NCBI GenBank assembly: GCA_001574975.1
Contig: KQ965732.1
Coordinates: 248,001 to 312,000 of the forward strand
DNA: 64,000 bases
Direction: 5' to 3'
Source: Gonapodya prolifera JEL478
Lineage: Eukaryota > Monoblepharomycota > Monoblepharidomycetes > Monoblepharidales > Gonapodyaceae
This document shows, one piece after another, positions 30,347 to 43,371 of this stretch. The notes under the pieces are model-generated. The model was not told the DNA's origin. It worked only from the letters and a program-made list of their open reading frames with translations, and ran no database searches. Made by a program: the position numbers and the translations under genes. The stretch's first letter is position 1; each line of letters begins with the position of its first letter.

Positions 30347-33300
30347 ATGGATACGGTGAGTAGAACAAACGTTCTTCGTTCCAGTCACGTCATCCCACCG
30401 ACTGGACTGGTCCTCATGTCACCAACTGGTCATCATGTCACAGCTGTTCAAGCCGCGCAAGCCTGTACCTGGCTATTCGTATGCCGAATCTAAAGTCGGC
30501 CAACCACATGGTGAGAGTACATAATAACGATGGAAGATAGGGGAACGTTATGATGACATCCCGAAAGGAGCAACTGCAGAAGTTGCTCCCCAGTTCTATC
30601 GCAGCCCCGTGATTACTTCGCAGGCTGAAAAGGAAGCTGATATGAGAAAGAAGCTCCAGTAGGTACTTCGTTTCAGCATAAAGGCGCAAGCGTTTCAGCA
30701 CCTTCCCGTAGATTCTTCGAAGCAATCCAGGCGTTCCGTGAGGGGAAGCTCCCAACAAATGACCAGCTTCTCAGGCTTATCGACCGCTTGGAATACTCGC
30801 AAGAATTGCAAAGTCGGAAATCTATGTTTACGGCGCAAGGCCAAGTTGTCATTGACGACTTCCGTCGCCTCCTGTCATCACTGAAGCGTGTTATCAACGA
30901 AAAGAATGAGGAGGAGGATATCCAATCTTTTATCTTCCATTCTCGGTGAGGAAAACTTTATCATCACCTTTTGTTCCATCACCTCATGCTAATATGTTCT
31001 TTACTTTTTGTAGCATGGCAACTGTTGCAAGTCGAGGTTAGTTCCTGTACTCCTATTTGCCGTCTCTGAATATGATTCAAGAACCTCTTTCAGACGCTCT
31101 GTTGCGCACCAGCCTCTATGAAGGTGGCAAATCTGTCGGTCAAGTGTCTCAGGAAGGTAAGAACTCTCCGTTTCCACCCCGGTGCCGATGCTGACGGAAT
31201 CGACACCAGGGTTCTCTGCTGCGAGTACAATTGCACGTCTCCTCGTGACGAACAACGAGTTTCGCCAGTTGCTTTTGGATTTATCTGAAATATTCCAAGA
31301 TGTCCTCGTCGGCTTCACTGAAAGACGTTGCGACCGTGCTAGACGCGGCATCGAAGGCCCCTCTGACAGTGAGGTCACGTACGGAGAAGAAGCGAGTCAC
31401 CACCGACGTCAAGATACGAGTCGCACATTGGATGACAGAGATTACGACATCCCTCGGAGGGTTAAGCGACAAGATTCCGCCCTCAGCGGCGACGACGACT
31501 TTCGAAGAGGTCGTGGAGGGTTTTCACGAGAGTGAGTATCCTGAGTTTCGCAAAATGGCTTAAGATTCCCATATATGCCCCCGGTCTGTTTCGCATTCCA
31601 GGTTCTCCCACTCATACTATCAGCCCACGGAAATACAAGTGGACGGTGGAGAAGCCGAGACTGTCACGCCAGTTGCAGAGGCGTCGGCTGCAGCGGCGTC
31701 GGTTGCCCCTCCGTTCGTTGGAGTAGAACGCTTCAGTGTACCGACAGTGGCCAAAACAGTGGTGGACAAGCGTGACTACCCAAGTCCCCCAAGATCGGCA
31801 TATCCCGTGGGTTTTGGAATCTGCTGGTGCTAGTGCTTACTAAATATGTGTGTTTCCTCTTCCAGGAAAGGGAGAGTCTTGGGCGCACATATTTCCGTCG
31901 CACGACGGATGAATACGTAGAGCGTGACCTCCCAGCAACTTTCACGCAAGAAGAAAGAGGGAGCAGGCCCGAACGGAAGACGTCATCCTACGTGGACGAT
32001 GCCGCAGACGTCATTGCCGAAAGACTTTCTGTGGAGAAAAGACAAAGACTTGTCGACCGTTTCCGAAGGATCTGCGAGGATTTATCTGGAAATGAGGGAT
32101 ATCGATCGTCTATCAAATACCTGCTAAGCATGTTGGAACGTTTGGCAAGTGCCACCGTTGGGGGCGGGCAAGACGTGTCTCACACAGTGGCCAGACGGGT
32201 GAGAAAAGACGCCAATCTGTTGGCTGCCGAGTTTGAATTGAAGGTATGACTTCATCCTCGCGTGTAGAGGAAGTAACTTGACAATAGTATCGCACCGGCA
32301 GAGTTTGGTGGAGAAATTTGCGAATGGCCATTCACTTGACCCGATCTTAGATCAACTGAAAGAGTTTGCGCAGCAGGTGTCGGAAGGTGGGATGCTGCTA
32401 TTCATCACGTCATTGGCGAATTTAAATCAGTACCAATCTTCCCATTCTCCACCGAATCCCAACCCCACGTTGGATTCACAACCGATACTAGACTTCTATC
32501 TCCGTGACTATCTCCGCGACTTGAAGGAGTTTGTCTATCAATCTCTCGAGAATCCAGCGTACCTTACAACGCGAGATTACGATAGGCGAGGAGGCCAGTT
32601 TATCAACAGAGGACGCTCAATTTTGTTCGAGAAATATCGGAATGACACCGCAAACCTTGTCAACTGCATCAAGGACTTTACACACGAACTTCAATCAGAT
32701 AGGGTCACAAGAGACTTTGCAGATGACGTCAGTCGAATAACGCGAGACATGCTTTTGAATGAGTTAGTTGTATCATGAACGGGTGTTTTGATCTCGCCAC
32801 TGTAACGCCGATTCGTGTTTTAGGGAAGGCCAATACGAGTTTAAACCGGATTTGATTAGAGATTTTACGACGATTATCCTTCCTCTTCTTTTTGATCAAG
32901 TCAAGTATATTCCTATCCCTCGCATTGAACACAATGACGACAGGTATCACATCATTTTGGAAAACCTGATCATTACGTCGGAGAACTTCCTGCCGAACGT
33001 TCTCGAAGTCAAAGTGAGGACATTGTTCCTTTTGCCATGTCATGCGAAGACAGATTTACTTGTTTGAAGATGAAAAACGCGGTTGTAATGGGTTTGCGCA
33101 AAAGCATCGATTCGTCGTTCAACAGGTGCGCAACTTCGGTGTTTTTTGACGGTGCATCGTTGTCATGAACTAACGTCGATTCCAGCCACTTTACAATCAA
33201 TTTCTACCAAACCTTTGCCGACATAAGAGACGTTCCTTTCTATGTAAAGCGCAAAAAGGGTTTCCCACGAATGTCCGATCATGGCGTTCTCAGTATGTTT

Positions 33301-33891
33301 GTGAGTACGACTATCCCGTTTGTCTGATTCATCAAAAAGAAATGCAGCTCCCACCCCAACCCCAACCCCTCCTTTATTTTTTCAAGGTCGGTGGGCAGGG
33401 TGTCTCGATTTTGGTCAAACTGGGTCTCGTGAAAGACGACCCACGTCGAACTCTGTTTGTCAGGCGCATTAGAACTCATGTGGACGACCTGAGGATTGAC
33501 ATTCGAGGGGAGAAGCACGAGTGAGTGTGATTTTGACGTACCTCCGCTCCCTATTGGCATCAAAGTGTGGGAATACTTTCGCAGAGCCTTGTACACCATA
33601 TTCTCTCCCATAATCCACCAAGTGGTGCGCAGCCAGATCCAGAAAACCATTGAGAGCACAATTCGTGACTGGATAGGCTACCTTGATGAGAACATCACGG
33701 GACTCAAAAACAATCTCAGCCCTCAAATTAATGAAAGCCTCGGAGAGATGACTTCTGCAAGAGGAGCAATGGGGCGCTTTGTCGACTCTTTGAATCTTGG
33801 CTCTAGCACCAAAGGCTCGAAGCCGAAGTCGGCGAGGGGTGAGCCGACGAGAGAAACGCCTTCTTTCGCAAGTCACGGGTTTGAAGAGTAG
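30347..33891 (+). CDS. HAM1-like (DUF5923/DUF4449) lipid-binding-like protein
   Basis: Large protein with the N- and C-terminal regions of the fungal HAM1-like family, whose C-terminal part resembles tubular lipid-binding (TULIP/BPI-like) folds. A three-codon exon (MDT, 30347-30355) is followed by a gtgagt intron and by the exon LFKPRKPVPGYSYAESK. The HAM1_N part includes FFEAIQAFREGKLPTNDQLL, VIDDFRRLLSSLKRVINEKN and the start SQEGFSAASTIARLLVTNNE. The C-terminal part includes RDVPFYVKRKKGFPRMSDHG, VGGQGVSILVKLGLVKDD, HVDDLRIDIRGEKHE and IGIKVWEYFRRALYTIFSPI, and ends in a basic, Ser-rich tail. About ten introns split it. The middle region (31300-32250) is charged and less conserved. Lipid binding or transfer is inferred from the family; no membrane helix is seen. 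Confidence 0.85.
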
Positions 33892-34115
33892 AACTTCTGC
33901 ACATTTCATCACAATATGTGTATATCTTAGCCAATATCACATTCTCTTTGCTTTCATATGGTATCGCCTATTCAAAAAATGCGCTTGGAGGATATGTCGG
34001 CGGGGTATCAAATATTTTTTCGGGCATTGTCCGTGGAGCTCGTGTGCGCAATTTCAGGCGATCACCCAGGTGAAGTCGCTGCGTCAAAGGATGCGCCTCC
34101 TGTACAAAGGGGTGG

Positions 34116-37045
34116 TTACAGTCCAACTAAAAACATCGGTTTTGGACTCACCGTATTGAATACATATCGATCCAGAGAGATCACATCGTCTCCAGAAAAG
34201 AGGAGGTAAAGATACTTGAGGGTTTCCGCAACGAAAAAACTTTCCATCGTATCCTTCCGCACGATCGTTTGACCTTTAGAAAATTCGACTCCAACATCCA
34301 GCACAGCCGCGTATCCACTCTCGGTTCGACACCAGCTCTCAAGCGCCTCCAGGATTCTCCAACCCATACGTCGCCATTTGGGGTCATGAGTGTACCTCCA
34401 CATATAAAAGATCGACTCCACCGTCTCTGGTCTCAAGTTGTAGTCTTTGCCGGTGTAGGAGGCTGTAATGGGGTATCTCTGAGGCTCGAACACTTCTGGC
34501 CCCAATCCGGTTGGACTGTCAAAGTACGACTTGGCACACGTTTCCGTGATAGATTGTGCCCATGCAGCATGTCGAGCGCGATTCCTAATAATAAGGGTCA
34601 GAGTTGACAAAAAAGGACGGAAACCGTTAGGACCACTCACGTTTCGCCACTCACTGCTCCCGTGACGACTCCCAAACCAAACATTCCACCTACAAAGCAG
34701 GCAAGATGCTCCACAGAGTGGTCCATAATGCCAGTAAAGTCTACCTGTGCAATGTAGCTATGCACAGTGCCTCCGACATTGTTCTCCAGTGGAAATTCTG
34801 GAGATTGATAGAAGTGCTGCTTTTGGTCATAAGTGAAAGGTGTAGGAGGACGCGGTTTTGGCGGACATGACCTGCAGACTGGACATGTTGGGCAGTTGCG
34901 TTCTTTCGACATATCCGTAGGTTCTTATGAGACCCCAGATACTTCTGTTAGAGGGACCCCACAAGCTTAAAAAATGTGGCCTATCCTTACTCTGTATCTC
35001 GGAATCCGGATTTGCTCCGTTGGATGTGGCTTGGGGTGCAAAGCGAACGAATTCATCTGACTGACTCCCTAGAAATTCGTCGATCCTAGGTGGCGCGATT
35101 GTAGAGTTGTCGCGGTCACTTTGTTTCGACCCCGCTACAAAATGGGGTCAGATCAGAGTTGTTTGCCGCGATACTCCGAAACGCCGTTCATGAACAAGAC
35201 AGTTGAACTTTACCGTATCCATCGGACAATATTAAGCGCAATCTAGCCTCGTCCCCATTTGAGTTCTCTTCAGCAAAAACTGCACGCCTTTGCAAATTCG
35301 CCTTGATGCGAGCTCCCGGAGCTCCTGCAACTGACGGTGAAATATCTGTGTAATAACACGTCAGAATTCTTCAGTGCTGGTCGTCGCAAAATTCGTTCGC
35401 ACCATTGTCAATACCCAATTGTATGGGAGCACCAGGATTAGGAACAGGGTCGTTGTTCACTTTCATCCGTGATACGGTTGCTGGAGCTTTTGCCACTGTT
35501 TTCCTTCGTACTACGGTCCTTGTCTCAGGCCAGTCTTTTACTCTCAACATCGGCCGACTCGCCTCCCATCGACCTGGAACTCGTTCAGACACTGCCATGT
35601 AGCGAAGAATGGAATCAGTCGACTCCAAATACATTTCACGGAGATAAGAGGATCGAGGCTCCCGATCGCCGCCAAAATAGATCCACTGCTTCAGGAGATA
35701 TTCATAGAAGGAGTCTATGGCTCCACCAACTGTGAATTTGCCTGAGGGAACGGAATGTGATCCTTGAGTAACATAGGTTGTCCATAGCCCGCGGACTTGA
35801 GGAGACGAGGGATGAATATCATTTGGATCCGGGGGCTTCTCGTACCGCTCTGCAAAGTTCTCATTGGCGTCCATTCCCGAGTTCCGCAACCATCGTCGCT
35901 CCGCGTCCCAAACCTCCGACCATGTCCGTATCCTCGACATTTTGTAAAGGTATTCGTTGCAACGCTCCACGTACCGCAACCATCGTTCGTCCCCGGTGAC
36001 GTCTGCCAGATACGACATCTCAAGCTGAAACGTGCCCACCTCTGCCAGCACTAAGCGCTCCCCGTTGTAAGGTTTGTTAGGATGACGAATGGGGTTTAGC
36101 ACTGGGTCGTACAAGTCAGCATTTCCACCATCGTCCTTCATTCCCGAGCGCGCGAGGCGCTCCACCTCCGACGAAGTTTCGCGCATGTCAAAACGTGACC
36201 CAGGAAGACCAGTGACGGGATCAAACGTCTTCTCTGCGCGAGAGGCGAAGTCGACAGCCTTGTCGAGGAACATTGTGTCACCGGAGAGGTCGTATGCCGA
36301 CAATAGACCACCCAGAACGCGAATGATAGTTTCAAAAAAGTTTGCTCTAATGGGCTACGATGAAAAGATATTTGATAAAATGTCACAACGCACATAACAA
36401 CGTGCTTACAATGTTCGTATTCCAGGCGGATACAAGATCCCGAGCTTGATTAAACTCAGTCTTCAAGTCCATAATCCACAAAGTCCCCAAGCTGTCGATT
36501 GGTGTCATTAGCGTGGTATCGCTCGTCCAGTTCCGACAGGTTTGAGAAATAGGTTTAAGTTCATCACATCCCTTTGCGTGGGCGTAATAACCGCTCCATG
36601 CGTGCCGAGCCATATTTTGCAGGACTTTGAGGGCATCGTGATCTGGCCCAGGATCCTCCCGCTGTTGAAATGGATGAAATTGAGTTCCAGAACTACTCGA
36701 AGTCGCTGTTTTATCGTATGAGAATTTGGAATCGTGGTTCCGAATAGGGTCCGGCCCGTTCTTTACCACCACCACTTGAGAGGAAGAATTGATAGGTCTT
36801 GACCGAAATGTGGGCATATTCCAGTCAAAAAATGTCCATATAGACCATATCACGATGATCGCTATGACCAATAGAGAAATCCTGAGCAGAAATCGACGTT
36901 GTAATGGACCGGATCGACCACCAAAATCTCGCCGTTTTGCCTCATCCGACTTCGCTTCGACGTCAACAAAAGTATTCACAGACGAAGACGACTGGCTGTG
37001 ATACTTCCGTGACGAAAGTGGCCGTTCAGAGGGACTTTGATCCAT
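34116..37045 (-). CDS. GH47 class I alpha-1,2-mannosidase
   Basis: Type II membrane glycosidase of the ER/Golgi that trims alpha-1,2-mannose from N-glycans. The ATG at 37045 is followed by a basic cytosolic tail and a signal anchor (LLVIAIIVIWSIWTFFDW, near residues 55-72). The catalytic domain starts at ALKVLQNMARHAWSGYYAHA and MTPIDSLGTLWIM, and continues NFFETIIRVLGGLLSAYDLS, DSFYEYLLKQWIYFGGDRE, the MDHSVEHLACFVGGMFGLG block, NLRPETVESIFYMWRYTHDP and KDTMESFFVAETLKYLYLLF, ending near FNTVSPKP. The acidic residues of the FFETIIR and LRPETVES motifs are present, as is the cysteine pair LACFVGG...TETCAKS that forms a conserved disulfide in the family. Between DSILRYMAVSE and the HLACF block lies an insert with Pro/Cys-rich sequence (CPTCPVCRSCPPKPRPPTPF) and a probable intron (about 34913-35380) not seen in typical members. 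The gene is divergent from SF3B6. Confidence 0.9.
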
Positions 37046-37510
37046 CCGCGGCAAAAGAGTCGGTGGATGTCGATTCCCAGCGAAAGCACCGGACCAATAA
37101 AGCTCAAACGTCCCCGATCACAAAGAGAAAGGAAACGAATGCCTTCGGCTCCTTCCTCGCCAAACAAGAACCAAAAGTGGATGATACTGTTGCTGTTAAT
37201 GAACTTTACTGCGGCCTTGGGTCCGGAGCCTTGCCAGCGCCATTTGCAAAACCGTCGTCATTCCCTTTGACTGAAGTCATTTAGTTGAGGAATATCAGTT
37301 GGTGTCGATCCTTGACATGAGTGTTGCCAAGGCCGAAGATCCCACTGATCTGAGCGGTCTTTGATAAACTAAGTGTAAACCAATGACGGCGAGTACTGAG
37401 ATACGAAGTAAATAAAAAGAACTTATCATTTTGGTTGGATTGGGTTGTAGAGTTGCTTCGGTCGCGTGAACTAGAAGTTGAACAACCTCCACCCGAGCGT
37501 TTAACCACGA
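37046..37510. promoter_or_regulatory. Divergent region GH47 mannosidase / SF3B6
   Basis: About 465 bases between two divergent start codons. It should contain both promoters. AT-rich sequence is found around 37405-37440 (gaagtaaataaaaagaac). No named motif could be supported. Confidence 0.4.
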
Positions 37511-38412
37511 ATGGCGCTCGCAGCAAAGGGTCGCGTCAACGTCAGGTCGGTAAATGGCAGCTCTAGCTCCGCGGTGCTATCGCTCGACGAAACCCCATGC
37601 ATAAAAGAAACTCTTCACTTCTTACATGATCCCTCCATATGGCCAAAACTCTCTTCGCCCATTCAATCATCGTGATTTCCTTTCTTGCCATGCGCTTGAA
37701 ACAATAGGCTTCCGCCTGAAGGTGAGCAAAAGATAGAGAGAAGCTTCTCTATGCCCTACGGCACCAAAGGGGCAAGACAGCCGAGATGGAACTGAATTCT
37801 CCTTTACTTCCTGGTTTCCTCATGTTCCTGGATGCGCCGATTATGAGCTCCATGGCTTTGATGGCTAACGTTCCATTCTAAATGCGCAGTCAATCGTTCC
37901 CTCTTTGTGCGCAACCTTCCGTACAAGATAACGAGCGAGGAAATGTATGATTTGTTTGGCAAGTATGGGTCGATTCGGTGAGCTTCTCGATTGGTACCGT
38001 TTTCAAAAGAGGGAAACTTCAGTTTCTGTTTTGTACTCTCTTTTGTGCAGTCAAATCCGGATAGGAACCGCGGCGGACACGAAAGGCACGGCTTTTGTTG
38101 TCTACGATGTGAGAATTGACCGCGAAGTGGCCCCCATTGCCACTGAAAGACAGTTGCTTACTTATTCCCCATTCCCTCACAACAAGGATATTTTTGACGC
38201 GAAAACCGCATGCGAGCACCTCAATGGCTTCAATGTGACTGGGCGGTATCTCATTGTTTTGTACTATCAACCGAACAAGGTGCGTTGGTCGTTCCTGCCG
38301 AAATGTGTGCCTGGTTGACTCTTACTTGGTTACCCAAAAAGATCACTAAGAAAATGAGTCTCGCAGCGAAGGAAGCAGAAGTAGAAAAGCTGAAGACGCA
38401 AGTTAAGACTTA
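37511..38412 (+). CDS. SF3B6: Splicing factor 3B subunit 6 (p14)
   Basis: SF3b p14 subunit, the RRM protein that lies near the branch-point adenosine in the U2 snRNP. Six exons fit by phase: 37511-37545, 37708-37721, 37890-37977, 38051-38108, 38187-38279 and 38342-38412. They encode about 119 residues, close to the usual 125. The sequence is unmistakable: [60 protein letters not shown] and [23 protein letters not shown]2 is LFVRNL and RNP1-like residues are in KGTAFVVY. The end is the charged helix [14 protein letters not shown]. Exon 2 is a 14-nt micro-exon (gcttccgcctgaag) that supplies the LPPE segment before VNRS. Every junction is GT-AG and the reading frame is restored at each, so the model is well supported. 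Confidence 0.95.
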
Positions 38413-38638
38413 ATTCTCTGTGCATCTTTTCTGTACATACGCATTGTATAAAATTCTGAGCACATGTTCTGCGGCTTGTTGAATATGAGAGGAAGGGCCA
38501 GTGCCTTCCCTTTGCTAATGTGAAATCACCAGATGAGGTGCAACCATCTCACCGTTTTGGGAGACGTGCTCATGACTGCGGTCACTTGGAATCAATCAGC
38601 TAAGCGCCAACCACCCACCGTGACAGGATACATGAAGA

Positions 38639-40718
38639 ATGGCGCCTCCTAAGAACGAGGATACTGGACGTGTCCTGCCATGGGAAATTGATGAGGCCCG
38701 CTCCTTTGGGACTGTCGCCTGGCGCATGTCACGACAGCTGTTCCTGTTTCTTGCCCTTTCAATCTTTGTGTGTGTTGCGATTTCACCTCGATTTAATGAT
38801 CAGAGACCATGACGCTCTTCACATGAATGTTGCATCTTTGAAGTCTGTTACAATCCAGGCGTTACAGTATCCACCAACAATAATCCTCGCTTTCTCGAGA
38901 ACTGCATATCGGCGTGCTCAAATTGAAATACAAAAGCTGTTTGGCGTGCTGCTGGCTATGATTTCCTGGGTTTTGGCCCCTGGAGAACTTGTTGTGAAGG
39001 TCGAGAGAGACGTTTGGGAAGACATGAAGCAAAAAGGGGGGAAGGCAGTAATTATGGCGAATCACCAAATGGTACGCTATGCGCTCTAATTGCCGCAATG
39101 ACGTTGATCCCAAACGAGCATCAAGTACGCAGACTGGTGGTATCTGTGGATCCTGGGGTACAACGCTGGACACCATGGTGATTTCAAAATTATGCTAAAG
39201 GCATCACTTCGGTGGATTCCTGTACTAGGGTGGGGAATGACGTTCTTTGAGTTCATATTCGTAAGTGTTTTGGGGGCTCATTCCATCGCAACTTTAATGT
39301 TTGCATTTCGGTGCACATTAGCTTCATCGGAAATGGGCCTCGGATAGCGCTGTGCTAAAAAAGCATCTCGAAAGAATAGTGGGAGATGGTCTACCGGTGT
39401 GGCTCCTCATCTTCCCCGAGGGAACTGTGATGGTAAAGGTGTGTAGGTTGCAAGCTGAAAAGACTTCTGGGAGCTGTTTTGTGATTCTCCCTTCAGAACA
39501 CTGTCGATGGCTCGAAAGAGTGGGCTCAAGCGCAGGGACAGCCGTATCCATTTCAGAATGTGCTCTTCCCTCGATCGACAGGGTGCGAAATCCGCTACTG
39601 ATTGAGCGCTCCTCCACACTAAATGGCTTTGCTCCTACGACAGACTATTTTTCACAATGCGCAATCTTCCTCAAGAGGACTGCCCCTACCTATACGACTT
39701 TACCATCGGCTACCCTGGCACATCAACCATTGGCGGTGAATGCACGTATGTGGCCAATGGACGCCAACTTCCGTACTTCAAGTACCATCTTTCCAATACC
39801 TTCATAAACGGAAACGGTCCCAAAGAGATCCACGTGTTGATTCGCAGGTTTGCCACCAAGGTCGTTCCTGGCATTGGAGAGAGAGGAGTAACTCTTCCTT
39901 GGGAGGACCAGCCATCGGCCGAGGAATCGACTTCAAGCTCGTTTGATCCCCTTTTGGATGTCTCTTCTGGCAAGTCTGCCGGCAAGGACTCCGCGGCGAT
40001 TCTCCGCAAGCGCCTCAATGCCCACGGAAACATATCCACTTTTATAATTGAATCAGAGTCTTCCAGCAAAAGCTCTGTTACCGAAAACTCGGCGATCAAC
40101 ACCCCGAGTTCGTCCACTGATAATGTAAAGCTTGGACGACAGTCTTGGGCAGTGTATTCCCTTGACAGATCGGCACCAACCGAGGATTTGTCAACGGGCA
40201 TCAAGCCGCCCGTAAAAGTTTCGAGTTCACAGGAGCCATTCACGGATCCCGACGAGTCAGAAAGATATGAGGCGTTTACTAACTGGTTGCGGGACAGGTT
40301 CTTGGAAAAGGATGTTATTATGGATCAATTTTGGATCAGGGGCAAGTTTCAAGATGGGGACGTTTATTTGGGAGATCGACGACATACAAAACGAGTTTGC
40401 ACGGCGTTTCAATCAGGATACGCATCGGAAATCCCCGACGGGACTGGCTGCAAAGTCATCTTCAGGCACCTACCGTTTGATGAGAAGGAATCCAAAAGGC
40501 TGGATGACATTCTCGAGTTGCGATTCCCATTAAGACCGAGGTTGTTGGACCTGTTGCTTCTCGTCACACTTTCTATCTTCGAGTTTCTACTTTCCTTCTG
40601 GGTAGTTCGGACAATGGCGCCATGGCTGACAGTTTTGAATGTCATTCAAGCTACAGCTTTTGTGACGTTTATTGCCACGATTACCCTGGTTGCAGCAGGT
40701 GTTATAAAGTTTCGATAA
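38639..40718 (+). CDS. PlsC-type acyltransferase (lysophospholipid / AGPAT family)
   Basis: Membrane-bound acyl-CoA acyltransferase of the 1-acylglycerophosphate acyltransferase family, probably in the ER. The start at 38639 reads MAPPKNEDTGRVLPWEIDEA, followed by a hydrophobic segment (RQLFLFLALSIF) that continues across introns. A second hydrophobic region is LFGVLLAMISWVLAP. The catalytic HX4D motif is created by splicing: NHQM before a gtacgc intron (about 39072-39124) and YADWWYLW after it give H-Q-M-Y-A-D. Then come LKASLRWIPVLGWGM (substrate-binding block), the FPEGT motif in LLIFPEGTVMV, and FPRSTG. The C-terminal part has a Ser-rich insert of about 110 residues (39900-40250) and ends with two membrane segments (LLDLLLLVTLSIFEFLL and VIQATAFVTFIATITLVAAG). 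The acyl acceptor cannot be read from the sequence. Exon edges between 38760 and 38880 are approximate. Confidence 0.85.
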
Positions 40719-40875
40719 GTAGCACTTCATTTCTCGTCAGGACCGTAGTACTATGTTATTTTTGACCGAGAGAATGTTGATGATCTGAAGCGAGACTGAG
40801 GCCTGGCCAAAGCGGCGCATAAAGAGCGGCGGCTCGGCGAAAGAGTTGTTTAGTGCATCGATTTACATCGTTTGG

Positions 40876-42581
40876 ATGGTGGATTTGGCGAACAATCTAA
40901 TTCAACGAGCTTCGTCGGCTTTGGATGTTCTGAAAGGTGTTCCAAAGCTTGCTGGGAAAACCAGGTTTCAGAATCTTCTCCTGGCTGAAATAGAATTCCT
41001 AGAGCGTATTCGAGTAGGTTGGAATCGGCTGCTTGGGCAATCGCCTCAAATCGTCTCAACGTAGCGAATTGTCAGAGTCGACCGTCCTCGAGCTCAACCA
41101 TCGCTACGCTCAAAAGCTCCAACATAACCCAGTAAGTGTCCATTTCTTCCACAATACCCTGGCGCACTCAAAATCATTCGGAAAATGCAACACATAGCCT
41201 CGAGGCTGTCGCCGCCGCACTCCTCCATGAAACCGACCCTATATCAGTCTATCGACCATTCAACGGAGGCACCACCAGCAAGTTGCGAGTCGAGATTGAA
41301 TCCGGGGGTGGACACCGATGGGTGAAAGTCATCGCTAGGAACACGAGAGGGCTACGTGCGGAACTTTCGTCTGAGGACCAGGATTCTGACGACGAGAGTG
41401 GGTCAGAACCTTGGAGTGATGAGAACTATGCGTGCATGGAAGATCCTCCACCTCGTATCGTTCGAATGGCGAGGTCCTACAAGGCCGCGGCGGGCGCAAA
41501 CACTATCAACTACCAAACTCCCGTCGTGGTGTTCAAGTTCGTGCGGCGAACGGGGGCAGACGAGTCCGATGACGACAGCGAACTTTTGGAGACTCTCAGA
41601 GCACAGCTAGATCAAGAAGGAATTGTGGTTGAGACCATGACCTATGACGGCGACTGGGCGAGTGCTCCCCTCAATAAGCCCATTCTGCAACAAAATCAGG
41701 ACGAAGCTGGTGCAACGTATCAGGTAGGTATTTCGTCATCCGCTGTGCTTCTAGACACCACCGCTTGCATCGGATTGGTGTCGGGAATCTCGTTCCTCCG
41801 CAACTCGGAAGAAGGTTATAGCTGCAACCCTCAACAACGGAAGGAACTTGTCGACTATATACGCCCTCTCCCACCCAACCATCCTCTACGTCTCCAGCTT
41901 GAAGAAGAGCTGCCCTCCTCTTGTACGTCTGACTGGGAACCAGGGGCATCTACCCTAATCGAGCGGTTGCGACACTCCTTGATTCCCCACCACAAGAAGC
42001 TTTCACTCATTACAACGACCTACGTGACGACAAAGATTGTTCAGATTATTGGCACCATCGCGAACTCGTGGGAGCGCGCACGTGCCAGGGGTCTGTTCGT
42101 ACCATGGTGTGAACTAGACGAGAATCACACGGACGCGGCGTGGTGGAAGAGGCTGAGCGTTCGGGTGCGAGACATGGTGAAGGCGCGGCGCTTGCTCTCC
42201 AATGATGGAAACGCAACCGAATGCAATTGGTTGGACGTTGTGAGCTCTCTCACAAAGGACGAGGACCTTGAAACATCAGAAAGAACTTCACAGTGCCCTT
42301 ACTTTGTGTTACCGGTTCTTTTGGATCCCAGAGCCCCAACGACCGCACATTTACCACACATTGTTGTGGTTCCACAGCTGCAAACGGACAAGATGAAGCA
42401 GCTTCGAACACGGAGCCGACAACGGGGGGAGGATCCGTCCGCCATTTTCGAGCACGCACACAAGGAAAAATGGGCGGTGCTGACCGCCAATCTCCGAGAG
42501 GGAAAGAAGTGGCGGGAAAAAGGGGCGGAAATAGTGTTGCACTCGGCCCGATCGCTTGTTGGAGAAATCAGAAAGATTTGA
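40876..42581 (+). CDS. UPF0415 / C7orf25-like protein (DUF1308 type)
   Basis: Homologue of the uncharacterised eukaryotic UPF0415 (human C7orf25) family. The ATG at 40876 starts MVDLANNLIQRASSALDVLK, followed by TRFQNLLLAEIEFLERIRV, which corresponds to the N-terminal helices of the family. Two introns (about 41020-41070, gttgga...gtcag, and about 41132-41208, gtaagt...ctcgag) lead to the block AVAAALLHETDPISVYR and then VEIESGGGHRWVKVIARNTR, the best conserved part (GGHxWVK). The central region is acidic (SSEDQDSDDESGSEPWSD). The C-terminal domain contains LLDTTACIGLVSGIS, LSLITTTYVTTKIVQIIGTI and HIVVVPQLQT. The fold resembles nuclease-like PIN domains in some predictions of this family, but I cannot show catalytic residues. 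Function unknown. The family call is good; the short first exons are less secure. Confidence 0.7.
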
Positions 42582-43371
42582 ATTGAGCAACGAACATGCG
42601 CAATTAAGCCTGCAATGCCAGAACAGAGGGGGGAAAGTGAATAGATATTGTATTATAAGCTGGTGCCGATAAATATATGAAACGATAGGAAGTGTGGATT
42701 GAAAGGGTTGCGGGTGCAGAGTTGGTGCTTGTGATCGTGTGGTGGTGATCATGTAGATGAAAGTAAGAATAATGCGTGCACTTTGACAGCCCTTTTGCGG
42801 TCCCGATACTTGGACACCAGAGCTTGCACAGAAGAAGGATTTAGTTATTGGATAGATTGTCGCGGTAGTAAGGTGTACAATGAATATCAGAAGATTATCG
42901 AGTTTGCTGCTTCGCGTTTCGAGCTATAGCACACATCCAACCAAACTGAGGGATGTATTGCTCGTAAGATGGCATGAAGCGACGGCGGAACCAAGGTAGA
43001 ACTTACTCGAATATGGAAACATAAATGTCATTGAAAGGAACGTATCCTTGATTGGTACCGGATGGTGCACTTTGCGCTTCCTGAGAACGATGTGGACGAG
43101 AGATTCTGCATCGACTTTTCAAGGTGTATTGACTCTCAACTCTCATGCAACACCGCATACAAAGCCTCCCTTAGCGTGGCATGTGAGGGTGATGTCTCGG
43201 CTCGACCGCAGGTTGACCAGAAGCGGGTAGCAAAGGAGAGGTGGTCTACGGAAAGGAAGGTATGATCAACGGTGCGCGGACACCAAGCGAGTGCTCCAAA
43301 TCTTCAGTTTTCATCCATCCTCTGGCGCTTTGGCTAATCTAACTTGTCTGTTCCGAGGGTTTCCACACCCG

